The position numbers and the translations under genes are program-made. From Capsicum annuum (lineage: Eukaryota > Streptophyta > Magnoliopsida > Solanales > Solanaceae), in assembly GCF_002878395.1 (NCBI RefSeq), contig NW_025892955.1, forward strand, positions 87,727 through 151,726: a DNA stretch of 64,000 bases. The letters are read 5' to 3'. Every line of letters begins with the position of its first letter. Positions within the stretch are counted from its first letter, which is position 1. The notes below the pieces were generated by a model. That model did not search any database. It was given only the letters and a program-made list of their open reading frames with translations, and was not told the DNA's origin. Shown here piece by piece: positions 1-11,601 of this stretch.

Positions 1-469
1 AGTGAAGAAATGGATTAGTGTTATTGAAGGAATGTAAAGTATAGGCTCCTATAGCTTATTCTAGCACCTTTAAATCTGATTTAGGCTTTAACATGGAAGA
101 ATGATGCATTTATACTCAAAATCTTGTAGTTATGTATCAGTCTCGTGAGGGAATTAGGATATTAAAATAGTTGAGTGTTGTATTCATAGTTGAAAGCATT
201 GTGGTGAAGCAAGGTTATATTTAAGGTTTCTTATGTGTATCATTTGGGTTTGCAGAGCTTAATGGGTGGCCGAAGAGGACACAAATTCAAAATATCCATT
301 TTTGTTTCCCTCTTTGAATAATCGTTCTTAAGGTGTGCATATTCCTTAATATCTTTGTTTTCTATCTTTTTTAAAGAAAACTATGGTTGCGTTTGGGATG
401 AATGATACTAAGGGGGGAGAATTAAACAACCTGGATTTTGGTTCTTTAAAATTTCTTAACCTGTGAGCT

Positions 470-835
470 TACTACCTAGACTGCGACTCTCCCTATAAGT
501 CATAAAGTGTCTTATAGATTGTAGGACCCTAATCATATCCTGACCAGTGTGTTTATCCAAGTTTCTGTATGGATCACGAATGGCACCAGTGAGTTGTTAA
601 GACTCACTATAAGTCACACAGTGTAAATTGTAGCCTCATCAGTGTGAGTGTCAAAGATTTTATCTTGAGTATGACTTGGACCCTACAAGTCGTAATGTCT
701 GAGTATGAGTCATATGGTATAACTCATAGTCAGGACACTATTGGTTCCCATGGATATTGTTATCCTGTGACTAAATTCCATGAGTTGTAGGGTGACCCTA
801 CGCATTGTAAGGTCACTCATAGCGACTGGGTGCCT
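470..835 (+). promoter_or_regulatory. Cassette of repeated GACTCATAG-like words in an LTR
   Basis: Across about 360 bases the words actcatag, gactcacta, cataaagt, gagtcatatgg and cattgtaagg recur in both orientations, alternating with gtagg and gaccct. The same vocabulary recurs at 7740-8110 and 8640-8890. By analogy with the cassettes at 26270-26660 and 34100-34170, which lie upstream of a predicted TATA box, this is probably a U3 promoter-proximal array. No convincing TATA box follows it here. The regulatory role is inference. Confidence 0.35.
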
Positions 836-2045
836 TTTTCAGTCTTTTGCTTAAAGATATTTTGATATTTACCTTTTTCCATAAACATAACCCCTGACCT
901 TAAATCAATATTAGGGTCCTATTCTCATTTATAATACATTAAATACACTCTTTCAAAAATATCTTAAGCAAAAGCATTAGGGTTTCCAAGTGTTTGGTTG
1001 TCTAGAGCTTTCAAGGGCAAATTCTCCCTATAATTGTAATACTTTCAGGCATGTTACTCTTCCCCAAATCTTATTTTGTGAAAAATATGTGTTTTAAATA
1101 GTTTCTTTGTATGTATTTAAATATGGCTTTTGATATGGGTTGGGAGTTTTGGAATGTTTGATCCTTGAATTGTTTTCCATGGTTTTCATGAGTTGTTCAC
1201 GCTTTGAATTGAATGTTTTGAATTAATGGGGTCTATGTGTGTAGAAATTAGAATGAGGGTCGAGGTATTCCCCCAAATTGTTGTTCTTAATTTGGAAATT
1301 AGTTTTGAATTATTGTGTTTCCGCAACCCATTTATGTAAATGGCTTTGAATTATATAACTATCTCTTGGTTTGACTTACTTACCTATAATATTGCATTTC
1401 ATAAATTGTTAAATATTGAATATGGATTTTAAAGGCCTTGTTAGCTATATTTTAATTTAATGAACAAATAGGGTTAAATAATTCCCCTAATTTGATTTGA
1501 TAAACTAAAGAAAGTAGAGGTATTCCTCCAACATTGATTTAATGAACAAGAGGGAGGGGGGGTCAAGGCATTCCCCCAATTCAATGGAATTGTAATGGCA
1601 TAATTATGAGATTGCAAGCTAAATGGTATGATGATACCTACGGTGTGCCTTAATTTATAATTCCTTAGTTAATGAATGCGTTATGTGAAACTTATTTTAA
1701 TTAGGCTTAATGGGGATTATGTATCTAAGCTATGAAAGTGTGAGCCTTGAATGAATGATACAAGAAACTCATGTTTACCGATGTGAACATTAGTCTTAAT
1801 GACCATATGTGTTGTTTATAATATTGAAATACTTATATCTCGAATTATTATGGGGTCAAGGCATTTCATGGTCTTCCTTGATACCTCCAATTTCTATGGC
1901 TAACAAACACAGGGGAACTTTCAGTAGAGGGAGATGAACCCATATAGCTCGTGGGTGCCTATTTATTATGGTTGAGCTACTTAGTCCAGGATAATATTTT
2001 ACAATAATGTTAATCCTTGTTACCTACCCTAGAATCTATTATATG

Positions 2046-2081
2046 TGTATATGTATGTATGTATGTATGTATGTATTTATG
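2046..2081. repeat. GTAT tetranucleotide microsatellite
   Basis: About seven uninterrupted gtat units within the LTR-like sequence. Confidence 0.9.
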
Positions 2082-3760
2082 CATGAATTTGAACATATAC
2101 ATTCAGTTTAAAATTGATTTTTTGACCGGCACTACTTTATCCTTATCCTGAGTTTCATGCTAGCACTTAACCTGCTAACAGTCTTCAGATGATGTATCCC
2201 CATGCAATAAAGGCATCATAGATACTTCTACCTTTTCGTACAGTGATAGGATTTTTGGGTGTCAACAATTAGCTTAAAGTTGTGCGCTTCTATTCTCCAA
2301 AAGAGTTTTATTTCATGGTTTTGCTATTCTCTTATATCATAGACTATTCATAGGGTTTCTTTGGATATCGTTGTGGGCATGTCCCAACTTAGATTATATT
2401 TGGTTTTGTCTTAGAGGCTCTGTGGATTACTGCAAACTAGGTATTGTTGTTGATATTCTTAGACTCCTTTGAGCTTACACTCATTCTATCTTGTTGTATA
2501 TTCAAAATTTATTACTAGTTGTATTATGCTACGTTTGGCTAGGAAAAGAGGGTGGTCTTTGGTCCTCTATGGACTTGAGATACCCGTCATGATTAGGCCC
2601 TAGTTCGGGTCATGATAAGATATGAGTGATGACTATGCCTTGTGTTGTTTTATACTGATTGAACCTTCCAATCCTAGGATAGTAGGGGAATTCATAGGCT
2701 CGTATAGGTATTTAGTTATCCAAAATAGCTAGTTACTTGCAATGTTAATGATATTGTTGTTATCATTTTTATAATCATTGTTATGTCTAGCTTATGACAA
2801 ATTGGTGATTGATTTGGTATTGAGATCAAGGTATGATTCTGGCATCTTCTATCTTATGATTTTCATTATTATGCATCATGAATTCATGATGCGACATATT
2901 GATTAGAAACCCTAAGAATGTTAGTACTATATCCCGATAGGATTATAATGAGGCCTTAAAATAAAGATATGATGATCTAGCTTATGCTTTGAGTTGACCT
3001 TACCTTATATCTATATATATGTATATTTATCTATATATAGCTATGGTATTATCGTTTGTCCCTTCCTTCATTTGTTCAAATTGTATATTCATTTCTTGGC
3101 CTTGTATATTGCTATATATCCTTTATTCATCCTTTATTCATATATTGACTAGGGATATATGGTATAGTGTTGAGATTTCTTAGTATGGTTGGAATAGGAT
3201 AGAATATCCTTATTATCTTGTTGGCTTTGTTAAATGGTTAATAGAATTTTGGATGTAGTTTTCCATTCTATTTACATGTTATGTATATCTGCTTTATCTT
3301 TTGAGCTCAGTTGGCTATTGCCTACTAAGTAACATTCATTTAGTACTCATACTACATTTTTGCAGCCTAATCATAGTATGGGTTATCACCGTTAATATGT
3401 AGGTCATGCGGCGCAGCCATGGTTTGGAGACTTTAGAGTGAGCTCCTGATGTTTGGAGTATTACTTACCTCCCTCTTATGTATTAGACTAGTCTCTATGT
3501 TGTATTTGGAGAAAAGTTGTATCAATGTAATTCCTTTGATATTTCACTTTTGTACTCTTATATTATATTAGAAGCTCTTGTTTTGATACCACCAGGCTTT
3601 GGGATTTATTTATGTTTTTGATCTTTTGTTACATTTATTCAACATTTTTTTCTTATTTTATTTGGTAGTTCGTTACTAGCCATTATGGACTACGGGTTGG
3701 GCTTGCCTACTGGTGGGTTATAGTATGCACTATCATGATCCAAGAAATTGGGTCGTGACA

Positions 3761-3872
3761 ATTTTCCTACAACATACACAAAAGCACACATCATATCTAA
3801 CAAAATGGACTAAGTATTTGCATATTTTCATAGTTTTAAGCATCAAGAGTGACGTGAAACCATGACACATCA
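3761..3872 (-). mobile_element. 3' LTR terminal piece of the outer Athila-type element
   Basis: This stretch matches the U3 start of element A's LTR near 26755-26858 (shared ttttc-ctacaacacatac and cacatcatatctaac) and ends in ACATCA, the complement of a TGATGT LTR start. It is followed at once by a purine-rich tract on the minus strand. The rest of this LTR lies beyond the insertion that fills 1-3760, outside the window. Confidence 0.6.
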
Positions 3873-3890
3873 ACACCCTAACTTAGAATG
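3873..3890 (-). other. Polypurine tract of the outer Athila-type element
   Basis: On the minus strand it reads TTCTAAGTTAGGGTGT directly before the LTR start TGATGTG. The nested element has the matching TTAAGTTGGGGGTGT before TGATGAG at 11587-11601. This is the expected plus-strand priming site and fixes the orientation of the element as minus. Confidence 0.6.
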
Positions 3891-4439
3891 TTTTTATGTC
3901 CTTGGGAAACAAAAACATAAGAAAAATAATTTGACGATGCTTAACCAAGGAATCCTAAGGTACCTAGGGCCATCAACCCAATTTCAGCTAAAAAACATCA
4001 CGCCCTCCTATTTTAACTTTTCAAAACCAACTATGTAGATCTATATAGCCTAATAATGCAACACAAAGTAATTAAGATCTGAAATTTCATTTGCAACAAA
4101 CAATCAAGCATATGTACACATTAGACTAACCGAACAGATAAGCAGCTAGAAACACAACCCATGTACCCTCACAACAAAGAAGTCCAACTCTTACTATATG
4201 ATTATGCATGGACGATCACGAGATGCTTACACTTATAAAATAAGTTCCAATAAATGCGCATAGAATACCATAGGCTTGCCCTTATTTTCTTTACCTTAGT
4301 TTTTCAGGAAGTTTGATTAGGATCACTATAGGACTTTATTCGGCTAGTAAAATAAGCTTGGGGGCTGGTATGGTTCATTTAGGACCTTTAGCCACTAACC
4401 CTCCTTGACAGCACAATTACATTTTGGGGTAACTTCTCA

Positions 4440-4640
4440 ACCAACTTTTCCATTATTCCTCCCTTATTTCTCCGTTTTTCTTTTTATTTCTTATTCAGGT
4501 TGGGTGCGGTTACTTTTATTCTTGCTTTTTCTTTTTCTTGTTTGCTTTTTCTTTGTTTTTGTTTTTCTTTCTTTTCCTTACCACACCCAACCCTACTTTT
4601 TTTCTCTTATTCAAACCCTTCTTCATACCATATTCTAATT
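4440..4640 (+). repeat. Pyrimidine-rich low-complexity tract
   Basis: A run rich in ttttctt, ttctttt and cttttt blocks. The two overlapping short frames it opens are leucine/phenylalanine-rich artefacts of composition. Confidence 0.7.
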
Positions 4641-5599
4641 ATGCACCTCTATGATAGACACCCTCATTTAGGCATTTTGCCGGAGTTGAGGTGCACAATG
4701 TCCAAGGAAGGATTAGGGCCAAAATATGTTTGTTGTAACTAACTGGGAAGGTGCAAGCCGAAATTAAGGAAATGGTGTATGTAGGCTCAAAATCAGGATA
4801 AAGGGATATTCATTTTAATTTGGAAGGTCATTTAGGCTAAGAGTGGACTAAATCAAGAACAACCTATGATCCTTTCCTAGTCGACTATCCTACAACCTAG
4901 GCAAGACTAACCAGGTGAGTTCTAAATTAAATGAATAAAAATATACTAGTAAGCAATCTCTTATACACATGGCAGAAGGTTACGTTACAAACTACTACCT
5001 ATCCTATTTATGCAAATGCTCATCTATGATTATTATGTCCCTAATCCTAATGTCATAACAATATTCACAGTGGTCTAAAAGATAAACACATCACATAGTT
5101 CAAAGAAAATTTTTTAGGGGGGTATCCTTTTACTCAAACATTTAAACACAATATCAAAATATACCAACTACCCTTAGGTCACTTATTTTTCTCCTAGTTA
5201 AACACAAACAAAACATAACACATGTAAAACACAAACTCAAAATAACCTAAACATGCCAGTTCTAGTATGATAGTGCAGCCGACGGGAAAACAAACATGAA
5301 AAAAAACCTTGGTTGTGGTACACCCCCACCACCAACTAGATCTTATGCATTATCCCCAGTGCATATATAAAGTAAAAAGTGGGGAATAAATACATACCTG
5401 GGCATATTATTGCCGAATCATGAAATCTCAATAGGTAGGATGCCAGAAGGGCCCCACTCTCATCAATAATGTTCCCAGCAGTGGAAGAGACACTCGCCTT
5501 AGCAGTGGTATCAACTATGGTTGGTGCGCTTAATAAAATCTAGCCTGGGTGACACAATGGTACTCCCACTCAACTCTACTATAGTTACCATTTTTTTTT

Positions 5600-6910
5600 C
5601 AACCACTCGGGAGCTACCACCTTTCACCCCATCTCATAGACCCTTTTCTAATAGTCTGCATATTGGACAGCTCTATATCATCCTTCTTCTTTTTTCTCTT
5701 TCTCTTCTTCTTTGCTCTCTTACAACTTTCTTCCTTAGTAGTCTTTTCCTTCCTCTTCGTGCCCCAAATATCTAGAATAACATCAATAGTATCTCCTAAA
5801 TAATTGAAAATATAGATAATGGCCTCATAATCATATGTTTGATAGCAATCCATAGCGCAACCAACTCCACATGTACGCCCACCAGACCTAGAGCCTGAAC
5901 GCCCACTAAATTCTGGCTGATATGCCACTCAAACCCATCAAACAGGGTATGCATACCACAAATCACCACCTAATATACTTTTTTACCCAAGGTTGTACCC
6001 CTTCTCAATATTTGTCACTTTTCTCTTAATGTTACCCAGCCTCTTCAGTACATTTGTCATAAAATCCTGTGGGACTAGGACATAACCACCTGAAGCTAAC
6101 CTAGATGTAAATGGACTCACAATAAAAAGTAGAGTCAAGTATTTTGAAGACCAAAAACATTAGTCGAGGCATAAGGCTCGGAGTGGGTAGTCTCTGTAGG
6201 GGCATCACCAAGATCGGTAAACCCTAGAGTGTTAATATTCATCTACCCCCAGCCTTAAAAGCTACTTGAACTAGTGTAGCTCCAATCTTAGCCTTTAGGA
6301 TGGGGTTTGCATAGTATTTGGTCTAACCTAAATTTGTGGTCCTTTGAACTATCAAACACTGATCTACACCCAGAATCTCTAATACACCATTCTCAAACAA
6401 ATATGTATTAGCAAGCACGGGAAGGCTAGGCTGGTATCTATACTCACCACCCGATCACGGATAACTCAAGAAATAATCTTGGCTACATCGATCTCGTAGC
6501 CCTCCATAATTCCCATAACCATGGAATCTCTATCATGACTCAACACGTTATCTCCGTTTATGGGACTAAGTCTATGATGGACCAGTGTCCACTATGCGTT
6601 TGCATCAAAACTCAATGTGACCTTCATGATTTGTGTCGAAGGGCCAATAACCCAAATTGCATTCTTTTATTCTTTATCAATAATACTAGAAATCCACAAA
6701 AAATAGGTGAACTTATCCTTTGACCCAATTTGTTTAGTCTTCACTTTCCGTATTTTATCCATGTGGTGATCAATCTCAAAAGTGTTGGCCGGCACCTGGA
6801 AATCTGGTGTGTGAAGAAATCTTGAAATTTTATAGATCGATATATTCACCCAAACACCTCTTATTAAAACTAAAAATAAAAGGCCATCAACCTTCCATAA
6901 CATCCCCTAC
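5600..6910 (-). pseudogene. Broken extra ORF of the outer element, resembling the putative plant transposon protein domain
   Basis: Minus-strand frames at 6667-6903 (78 codons) and 5614-5928 (104 codons), with readable stretches between them, look like the remains of one reading frame. The first contains RGVWVNISIYKISRFLHTPD followed by a helical DHHMDKIRK segment, a pattern I associate with the putative plant transposon protein domain found in ORFs of plant retroelements. The second ends in a highly basic KKKRKRKKKK tail. Many stops and shifts break the frame. It lies downstream of pol, where Athila-type elements may carry an env-like or accessory ORF. The family assignment rests on recall of the motif style only; it may instead be an unrelated accessory ORF. 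Confidence 0.35.
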
Positions 6911-7739
6911 AAACAAACTCGATTCAGGTCTATCTTATAAGTGGCATAAAATTCCAGGACTAATGTCGGGTTGTAATGACCTGGAGCTCTCATTAACCAT
7001 TCTAAATGATACTGTCTAAAGCAAGCCTCAAACTTTGGCCTCAAACTCCAGCATCCATAAATGGCCAATGTACTCACTTTGGGCTCTAAGTATAACCCTA
7101 TCTTTGACCTCTGGGTGTCAGGGTTGACATCGTTATCTCTCTTATATAGTTCCTATATACTAAGGTACCCACATCAGTTAATGATAGACACATGGACAAG
7201 TGTATTCTATAGAGGATCCACTAGTAGGGGAGGACGTATCTCGACTAGGCTATCACTGGACTCATCCTCCTCCTCCTTATTTTCATTATCATCTTTCAAA
7301 TGGATATTATTAGACTCTTTATTCTAGACCCATTGTTCAATTCATTATTAGCCTCAATATTCTTATCCTTAGAACTGGAATTGGACTCTTCTCCCTTTTT
7401 AGACTGGAGAGGTAAGTGGGGGGGGGTGACAGACTTTGTTCTTCATATAACGCCTAGACTATAGAGGCAATTAGATTAGGTGTGAACCCTTGGTGCCCCA
7501 GGGTAATCTTTTCCATGGTTCCACTACCTCCATTATTGCATACTCTTTAATAGAGCCACTTTACTCATCCTCTGTGGCCTCATCTCGAAGATGTTGAGTT
7601 GAGGGGTAGGCTTGCTTCTTTTGTGTTTGATTGGTGGAATAAACTTTGGATACCATTTGTACCTGGTAAGAGACACATATTAGGCAATCCGAAGAAAATA
7701 AAATAAAAGAAAATAAAAATGACAACTATGAACAGTGGT

Positions 7740-8110
7740 TGGGAACCCTATGAGTTAGGCTACGACTTATTGTAGGAGGCTATGAATTATCTTGAGACTC
7801 ATAGGGTAGATGTTCCTATGGGGATCGTGTACTAGTCGGACTATGAGTCTTCCTAATTAATCATTAGGTTAAATGATGGCTGGTCACCAGCACTCAAATA
7901 GTCTGACTAGAAACTAGGACTCAATGACCTCCCCTGCCTAGTAACTATGAGTCCACACTTACGAGTCATATGGTGAGACAACGACTCATAGTCACTATTT
8001 TCCAGCCGTGTTACCATTGTCTGTGAGTCATGTAACAGCTCATTAGTTCATCCAATGAATCGTTACAAGTCCTATAGTACTTGTAACATAGGTGCTTCAG
8101 GGTGTTCGAT
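7740..8110. other. Second cassette of ACTCATAG-like words
   Basis: Words such as cctatgagt, gactcatagg, actatgagt, acgagtcatatgg and acgactcatagtc occur about ten times in both orientations, much as at 470-835. The flanking sequence differs. It lies in the post-integrase region of the outer element. Confidence 0.4.
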
Positions 8111-8639
8111 TTTTGATTTCAAATTCCCTAAGGTTACTCAGACTTCCCTTTATGATTTCAACATCTACATTACACTTTAATTAATCCCCACATTCATTTT
8201 TAAGAACCAACTGGGTCTACTCCTATTTTATTCAAAATCATCCATATTTCTCAAGAATATAATTTATTAGGTTGTCACCTTATGCACAAAATCAAACAAG
8301 GAATCCAAGTGTATTTACCATAACTTTAACATCAAATTTGAATATAGAACATTAGATTGAATTACTTACATAAAACTAGAGAACAACTTGCTTAGATCCC
8401 TTACAAGTTTAGGGTATTTTCCTTAGTTCTTGAGAAGAAAACTTTTGGGAGATTTGACTTTGAATTTTGATGATGAGGGATTAATTGTGAGTGTATTTTA
8501 GGAGTTATTGTAACAATTTTTGGAATGGATGGAGTCACACACGTTTCAAAATAGAATGTGGAGCAATTATGGGGTTTAAATATATTTTAATTTATGCAAA
8601 TTAGGTTGGGTAAACCCGTTGAGTGTGCAATATCGGGCC

Positions 8640-8890
8640 TGTAGACTAGTAATGGTGACAAATTGTAGAAACTGTCTATAGGTCGTAGACTCCATCCATT
8701 TAGAGTGGAACCTTACCTAGTTTCTCCAATCACGATGACTTAAGGTGATGAGTCGTTGTCGCTGGAAATGACACATTCTAAGAGTCATCAACACTAGAGA
8801 TCATTTACATGGGAGCTGTTGAGATCCAACTCCATACGACTCCTTGTGATGAGTCATAGGGTGTCCTTGTGACTCGTACGGTCCCTTGTA
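8640..8890. other. Third cassette of ACTCATAG/CGACTC words
   Basis: Contains ggtcgtagact, gacttaaggtgatgagtcg, tacgactccttgtgatgagtcatagggtg and gactcgtacgg. Same vocabulary as 7740-8110, arranged differently. Confidence 0.35.
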
Positions 8891-8984
8891 GGGACCTGAG
8901 AACCAAAAATTTTGTTGGTATTTTTTTGTCATTTCCAGCCCTGCACACTGAAAAACAAGTTACCCTATAATGTAATAAGTACAA

Positions 8985-9110
8985 ATCATGGGTTGCCTCC
9001 CACGCAGCGCTTGACTAAATGTCACAGTACGACGTGGATAGGTTGGATACTCAAACTACACCAACCAGCCCATGGGTTGACTCCCATGCAACGCCTGATT
9101 TAATGTTACA
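8985..9110 (-). other. Conserved post-integrase motif, two diverged copies
   Basis: On the minus strand the copy at 8988-9037 reads GTCAAGCGCTGCGTGGGAGG followed by CAACCCATG; a weaker copy lies at 9071-9110. A third copy occurs at 15061-15110 in the nested non-autonomous element (GTTAAACTAAGCGCTAGATG then GGATGCAACC). This motif just after the integrase stop is familiar from Athila-type elements. The core can pair as a short GTTG/CAAC hairpin. Its function is unknown to me. Confidence 0.55.
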
Positions 9111-9133
9111 GTTGACACATTTTCCTTGTTTAC

Positions 9134-9663
9134 TCAGACTTCACCAAGGCTCATATGAAAGCATACTTTCACCTCATCAGCATTACCCAAATAGTGCTTG
9201 ACACACTGCCCATGCACCTTGAATGGGGCTTCACTATCACATTTTATCTCAATATCACCATGTGGGAACACCCTAAGCATGGTAAATTGTCCATACCACC
9301 TAGACTTCAAATTTCCAAGAAACAAGCAATTGAATTATATAGAAAGATCATATCATCGGGCTCAAACACCCTTATCTCGATCTTATTATCTTGATGCAAC
9401 TTCATTTTTTCTTTGTATAGAGATGAATTCTAAAAATCTTGAAGTCAAAATTCATCCAACTAATTCACCTTGCTTATCCTAAAATTAGTTGCATCATGCC
9501 ACTTAAAGTTTAACTTTTTCAATGCCTATAGTGTCTTATGCTCAAGTTCGACCAGCAAGTGGCATGCCTTGACGTACATAAGATGATATAGAGAGGAACC
9601 TATGGGGGGCTCCTAAAAACTATCTAGTAGGCGCAGAAACCATCATCTAACTTCTGTGACCAA
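9134..9663 (-). pseudogene. Integrase C-terminal part of the outer Athila-type element
   Basis: Read from 9663 down, the frame starts DWSQKLDDG, continues with a degenerate AY-x-IVFRSP segment, YVKACHLLVELEHK, LKKLNFKWHDATNFRISKV and LDEF, and ends with FLGNLKSRWYGQFTMLRVFP and FKVHGQCVKHYLG. This order is the region after the catalytic core of Athila/gypsy integrases, including the KSRW(S/Y)GPF-type C-terminal barrel. Several in-frame stops and at least one frameshift are present. At 9663 the frame breaks in mid-domain; the missing N-terminal part resumes at 26864, on the other side of element A. The element inserted here is therefore younger than this gene. Confidence 0.85.
9659..9663. repeat. 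Target-site duplication ACCAA, left copy (element A)
   Basis: ACCAA flanks element A here and at 26859-26863. Joining the outer element across the two copies, with one removed, restores the integrase order (...NRTDWSQKL...). Confidence 0.85.
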
Positions 9664-10053
9664 TCATAACACCCAACCTACACCTTTACCCAGAAGATTA
9701 TGCGGTTGTTATCAAATATAGTAATCCAAAAAAGGTTAGGATCGAATTTCAAGGGAATATGTGGAATCATGGCTCTCAACTATTAAGATCAACAGGTAAA
9801 ACTATTAAAGTAAATGGTGGATTTGAGTAGCAATATTGAAAAAGTGGCAACTATTAACTTTGGTTGTAATTAGTCATAGGCGGACACTACGATTGTGTTT
9901 CCCTTGGCTTCTCAACTCCATAGGCTTATCGTGCTTTGTTGAATCAACCCAATACCTTGTATGCAGAATATGATAAGTTATATACCATTACCCATCTTTT
10001 GGACTTGCTAACAAATTTCACCCTTTACCTTTAGAGTCTCAAGATTAAGCCTT
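9664..10053 (-). mobile_element. 3' LTR of element A, part 1 (left of nested insertion)
   Basis: Aligns by eye with 25459-25857 of the right LTR: shared are gattatg-cggttgttatcaaa, aatcatggctctcaac, ggatttgagtagcaatat and catgctttgtt-aa. It stops at GCCTT, the insertion site of the nested element, and continues at 17927. Confidence 0.8.
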
Positions 10054-11586
10054 TGATAACACTCAACTTACATGTCAATTAAGTGCAAGGCAGTCGTCAT
10101 CAATATATTTACCCAACTTTAGAGTTGAGGTTGAATCCACGAGGAACAATGTGAGTGGCAATTAAATTAATTCAAAATGATAGATATAAGTTAAATTCAA
10201 ACAAATGTTACAAAAAGATAAAATGGGAGGGTTGAGTTCCTACACTAATATTTCTTTTTGGGATTTTCTAGTATAAATACGGGGCTATTAATAATTAGAG
10301 TTTTAACAGTTATGCATGGATCTTGGTATTATGTGTTACTAAGGGAGTGATATATGGGCACTAATTATCAACATCACTTCAATTATTCAAATATGGGCAG
10401 GCTTGGTTATAGGTTTTGATGTTAGCCTTTCAAAAAAACACCAAAGTTTCACCTATTGATTCTTTTGAATACCTAATAGATGTGTTCGACAATTTTTAAC
10501 CACAACCTCAATCAAGGCATCCCTATTACTAGGATAATACTCATGGCATAGTCAACTTCACATTTACCATTATGTCTAAGATAGTGAAGATTTAGCAAAC
10601 CACACACTTAATTGTCTATCATTGCTTTGGTCTCTACATCCCTCTTTTAAGGATGATATGGTTTCGTAAAGTTCACCCAAAACCCTTCTTTCGAAGATGG
10701 CCTTGAACGTTTTAGAGCTTAGAGCTTTCACCCATCAAACCCATGTGGATATTTGGGGCTTTTTCTCATTAAATCCCATCTAAATAGGCATAGCAATGGT
10801 AAAACCCGTAAACATGGACTACCGAATAGATTCTATCAACAACAACCCACATATACTTTAACCTCTATTCACACATAACCCCAAGAGGGAAATTAAGCTA
10901 CACATAAGATAAATAAGCATAGATATACCCATAATCTCCATTGAATCAAAGTTGTGTAAGATCTAAGTGAATGTTACTTCAAACTTGGCTCTCCCACAAT
11001 ATCAACAATGGAAGTGATCAAATCTCCTACGTAGAAAGTCTCCAATGTATTCTTCACCCAAAATTTACACAATATTTTCTTATCCAAAAATGGAGGCTAC
11101 AAAGTCTAAAGAAAAAAACCTAAAAAATTAGGGAAGAAGGGATGTGATGGAATGAATGATACATGAAATTAGGGTTTGGGTCTTTTTTTCAAATTGGGAT
11201 TAGCTCGTACAATTACAATTTTGGCTTTGGGATGAATATTTCAGCCAAGCCACGGTTGCTCAAGTCTGGTTGTAATTGCGGCTACACGACCATAATTGAC
11301 CACCGCGATTGTGTTGATTGACCATTTTGACTGATCGTGACCGAAGCCAATGGACCGCGACCACGGTAACTGAGGCTGTTGCACTGCAGGTTTTCAGTTG
11401 TACTTTTTCTACCCACTTTTGATCATTTCAAGATCAAGTCCACAAATCTTAGTATTTTCAACTCCTATACCTATAAAGTATGGATATTAGTGTATTAAAT
11501 CACAATTATATCTTATCTACTCATTTGAAACAAGGTAATATACACTAAAACTGAGTATAAATGAGTGGTAAAATCACCACTCATCA
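10054..11586 (-). repeat. 3' LTR of the nested element
   Basis: A 1533-bp copy starting TGATAACACTC and ending CACCACTCATCA. The end can form a perfect small hairpin (ATGAGTGGT AAAATC ACCACTCAT at 11561-11584). It contains a cassette of CGATCGCGG-like words at about 11215-11395. Confidence 0.9.
11215..11395. promoter_or_regulatory. GC-richer cassette of CGATCGCGG-like words in the 3' LTR
   Basis: In otherwise AT-rich DNA, words such as ccacggttgc, attgcggcta, accgcgattgtg, gatcgtgaccg and ccgcgaccacggtaactgagg alternate in both orientations. The same cassette occurs in the sister LTR (17590-17725), twice in the interior (14190-14290, 14790-14880) and in another LTR family (34105-34170). Probable U3 sequence; role inferred. 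Confidence 0.4.
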
Positions 11587-11601
11587 ACACCCCCAACTTA
11601 A
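11587..11601 (-). other. Polypurine tract of the nested element
   Basis: Minus strand TTAAGTTGGGGGTGT, directly before the LTR start TGATGAG. Confidence 0.75.

Larger units (their letters stand above)
1..3760 (+). mobile_element. LTR (or LTR element) of the GGGTCGTGACA-ending family, cut by the window start
   Basis: No coding region is visible. The right end reads GGGTCGTGACA at 3750-3760, a typical TG...CA LTR end in plus orientation, and the sequence right after it belongs to a different repeat (the outer Athila 3' LTR). The part from about 2600 to 3760 is the reverse complement, with divergence, of about 29950-31170: shared landmarks are the ctatatatagct tract (3020-3045 versus 30710-30730), the segment around 3440-3560 (versus 30130-30260) and the ACCAGGCTTTGGGAT segment near 3590. 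The left end lies outside the window, so it is unclear whether this is a solo LTR or part of a full element. A cassette of near-palindromic words lies at about 470-835. Confidence 0.5.
3891..9133 (-). mobile_element. Post-integrase region of the outer Athila-type element, no intact gene
   Basis: About 5.2 kb between the integrase C-terminus and the 3' polypurine tract. Athila-type elements commonly carry a long region here, sometimes with an extra ORF. I see a pyrimidine-rich tract (4440-4640), a broken ORF (about 5600-6910), two cassettes of actcatag-like words (7740-8110, 8640-8890) and two copies of a conserved GGGAGGCAAC-type motif next to the integrase end. No intact reading frame longer than about 105 codons is present; the ORFs seen in the plus direction look like chance frames. 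Confidence 0.6.

Noticed and set aside
4405..4742. Two overlapping plus-strand frames of about 80 codons
   Set aside because: Leu/Phe-rich products of a pyrimidine tract inside the outer retroelement; no domain and no conservation signal.
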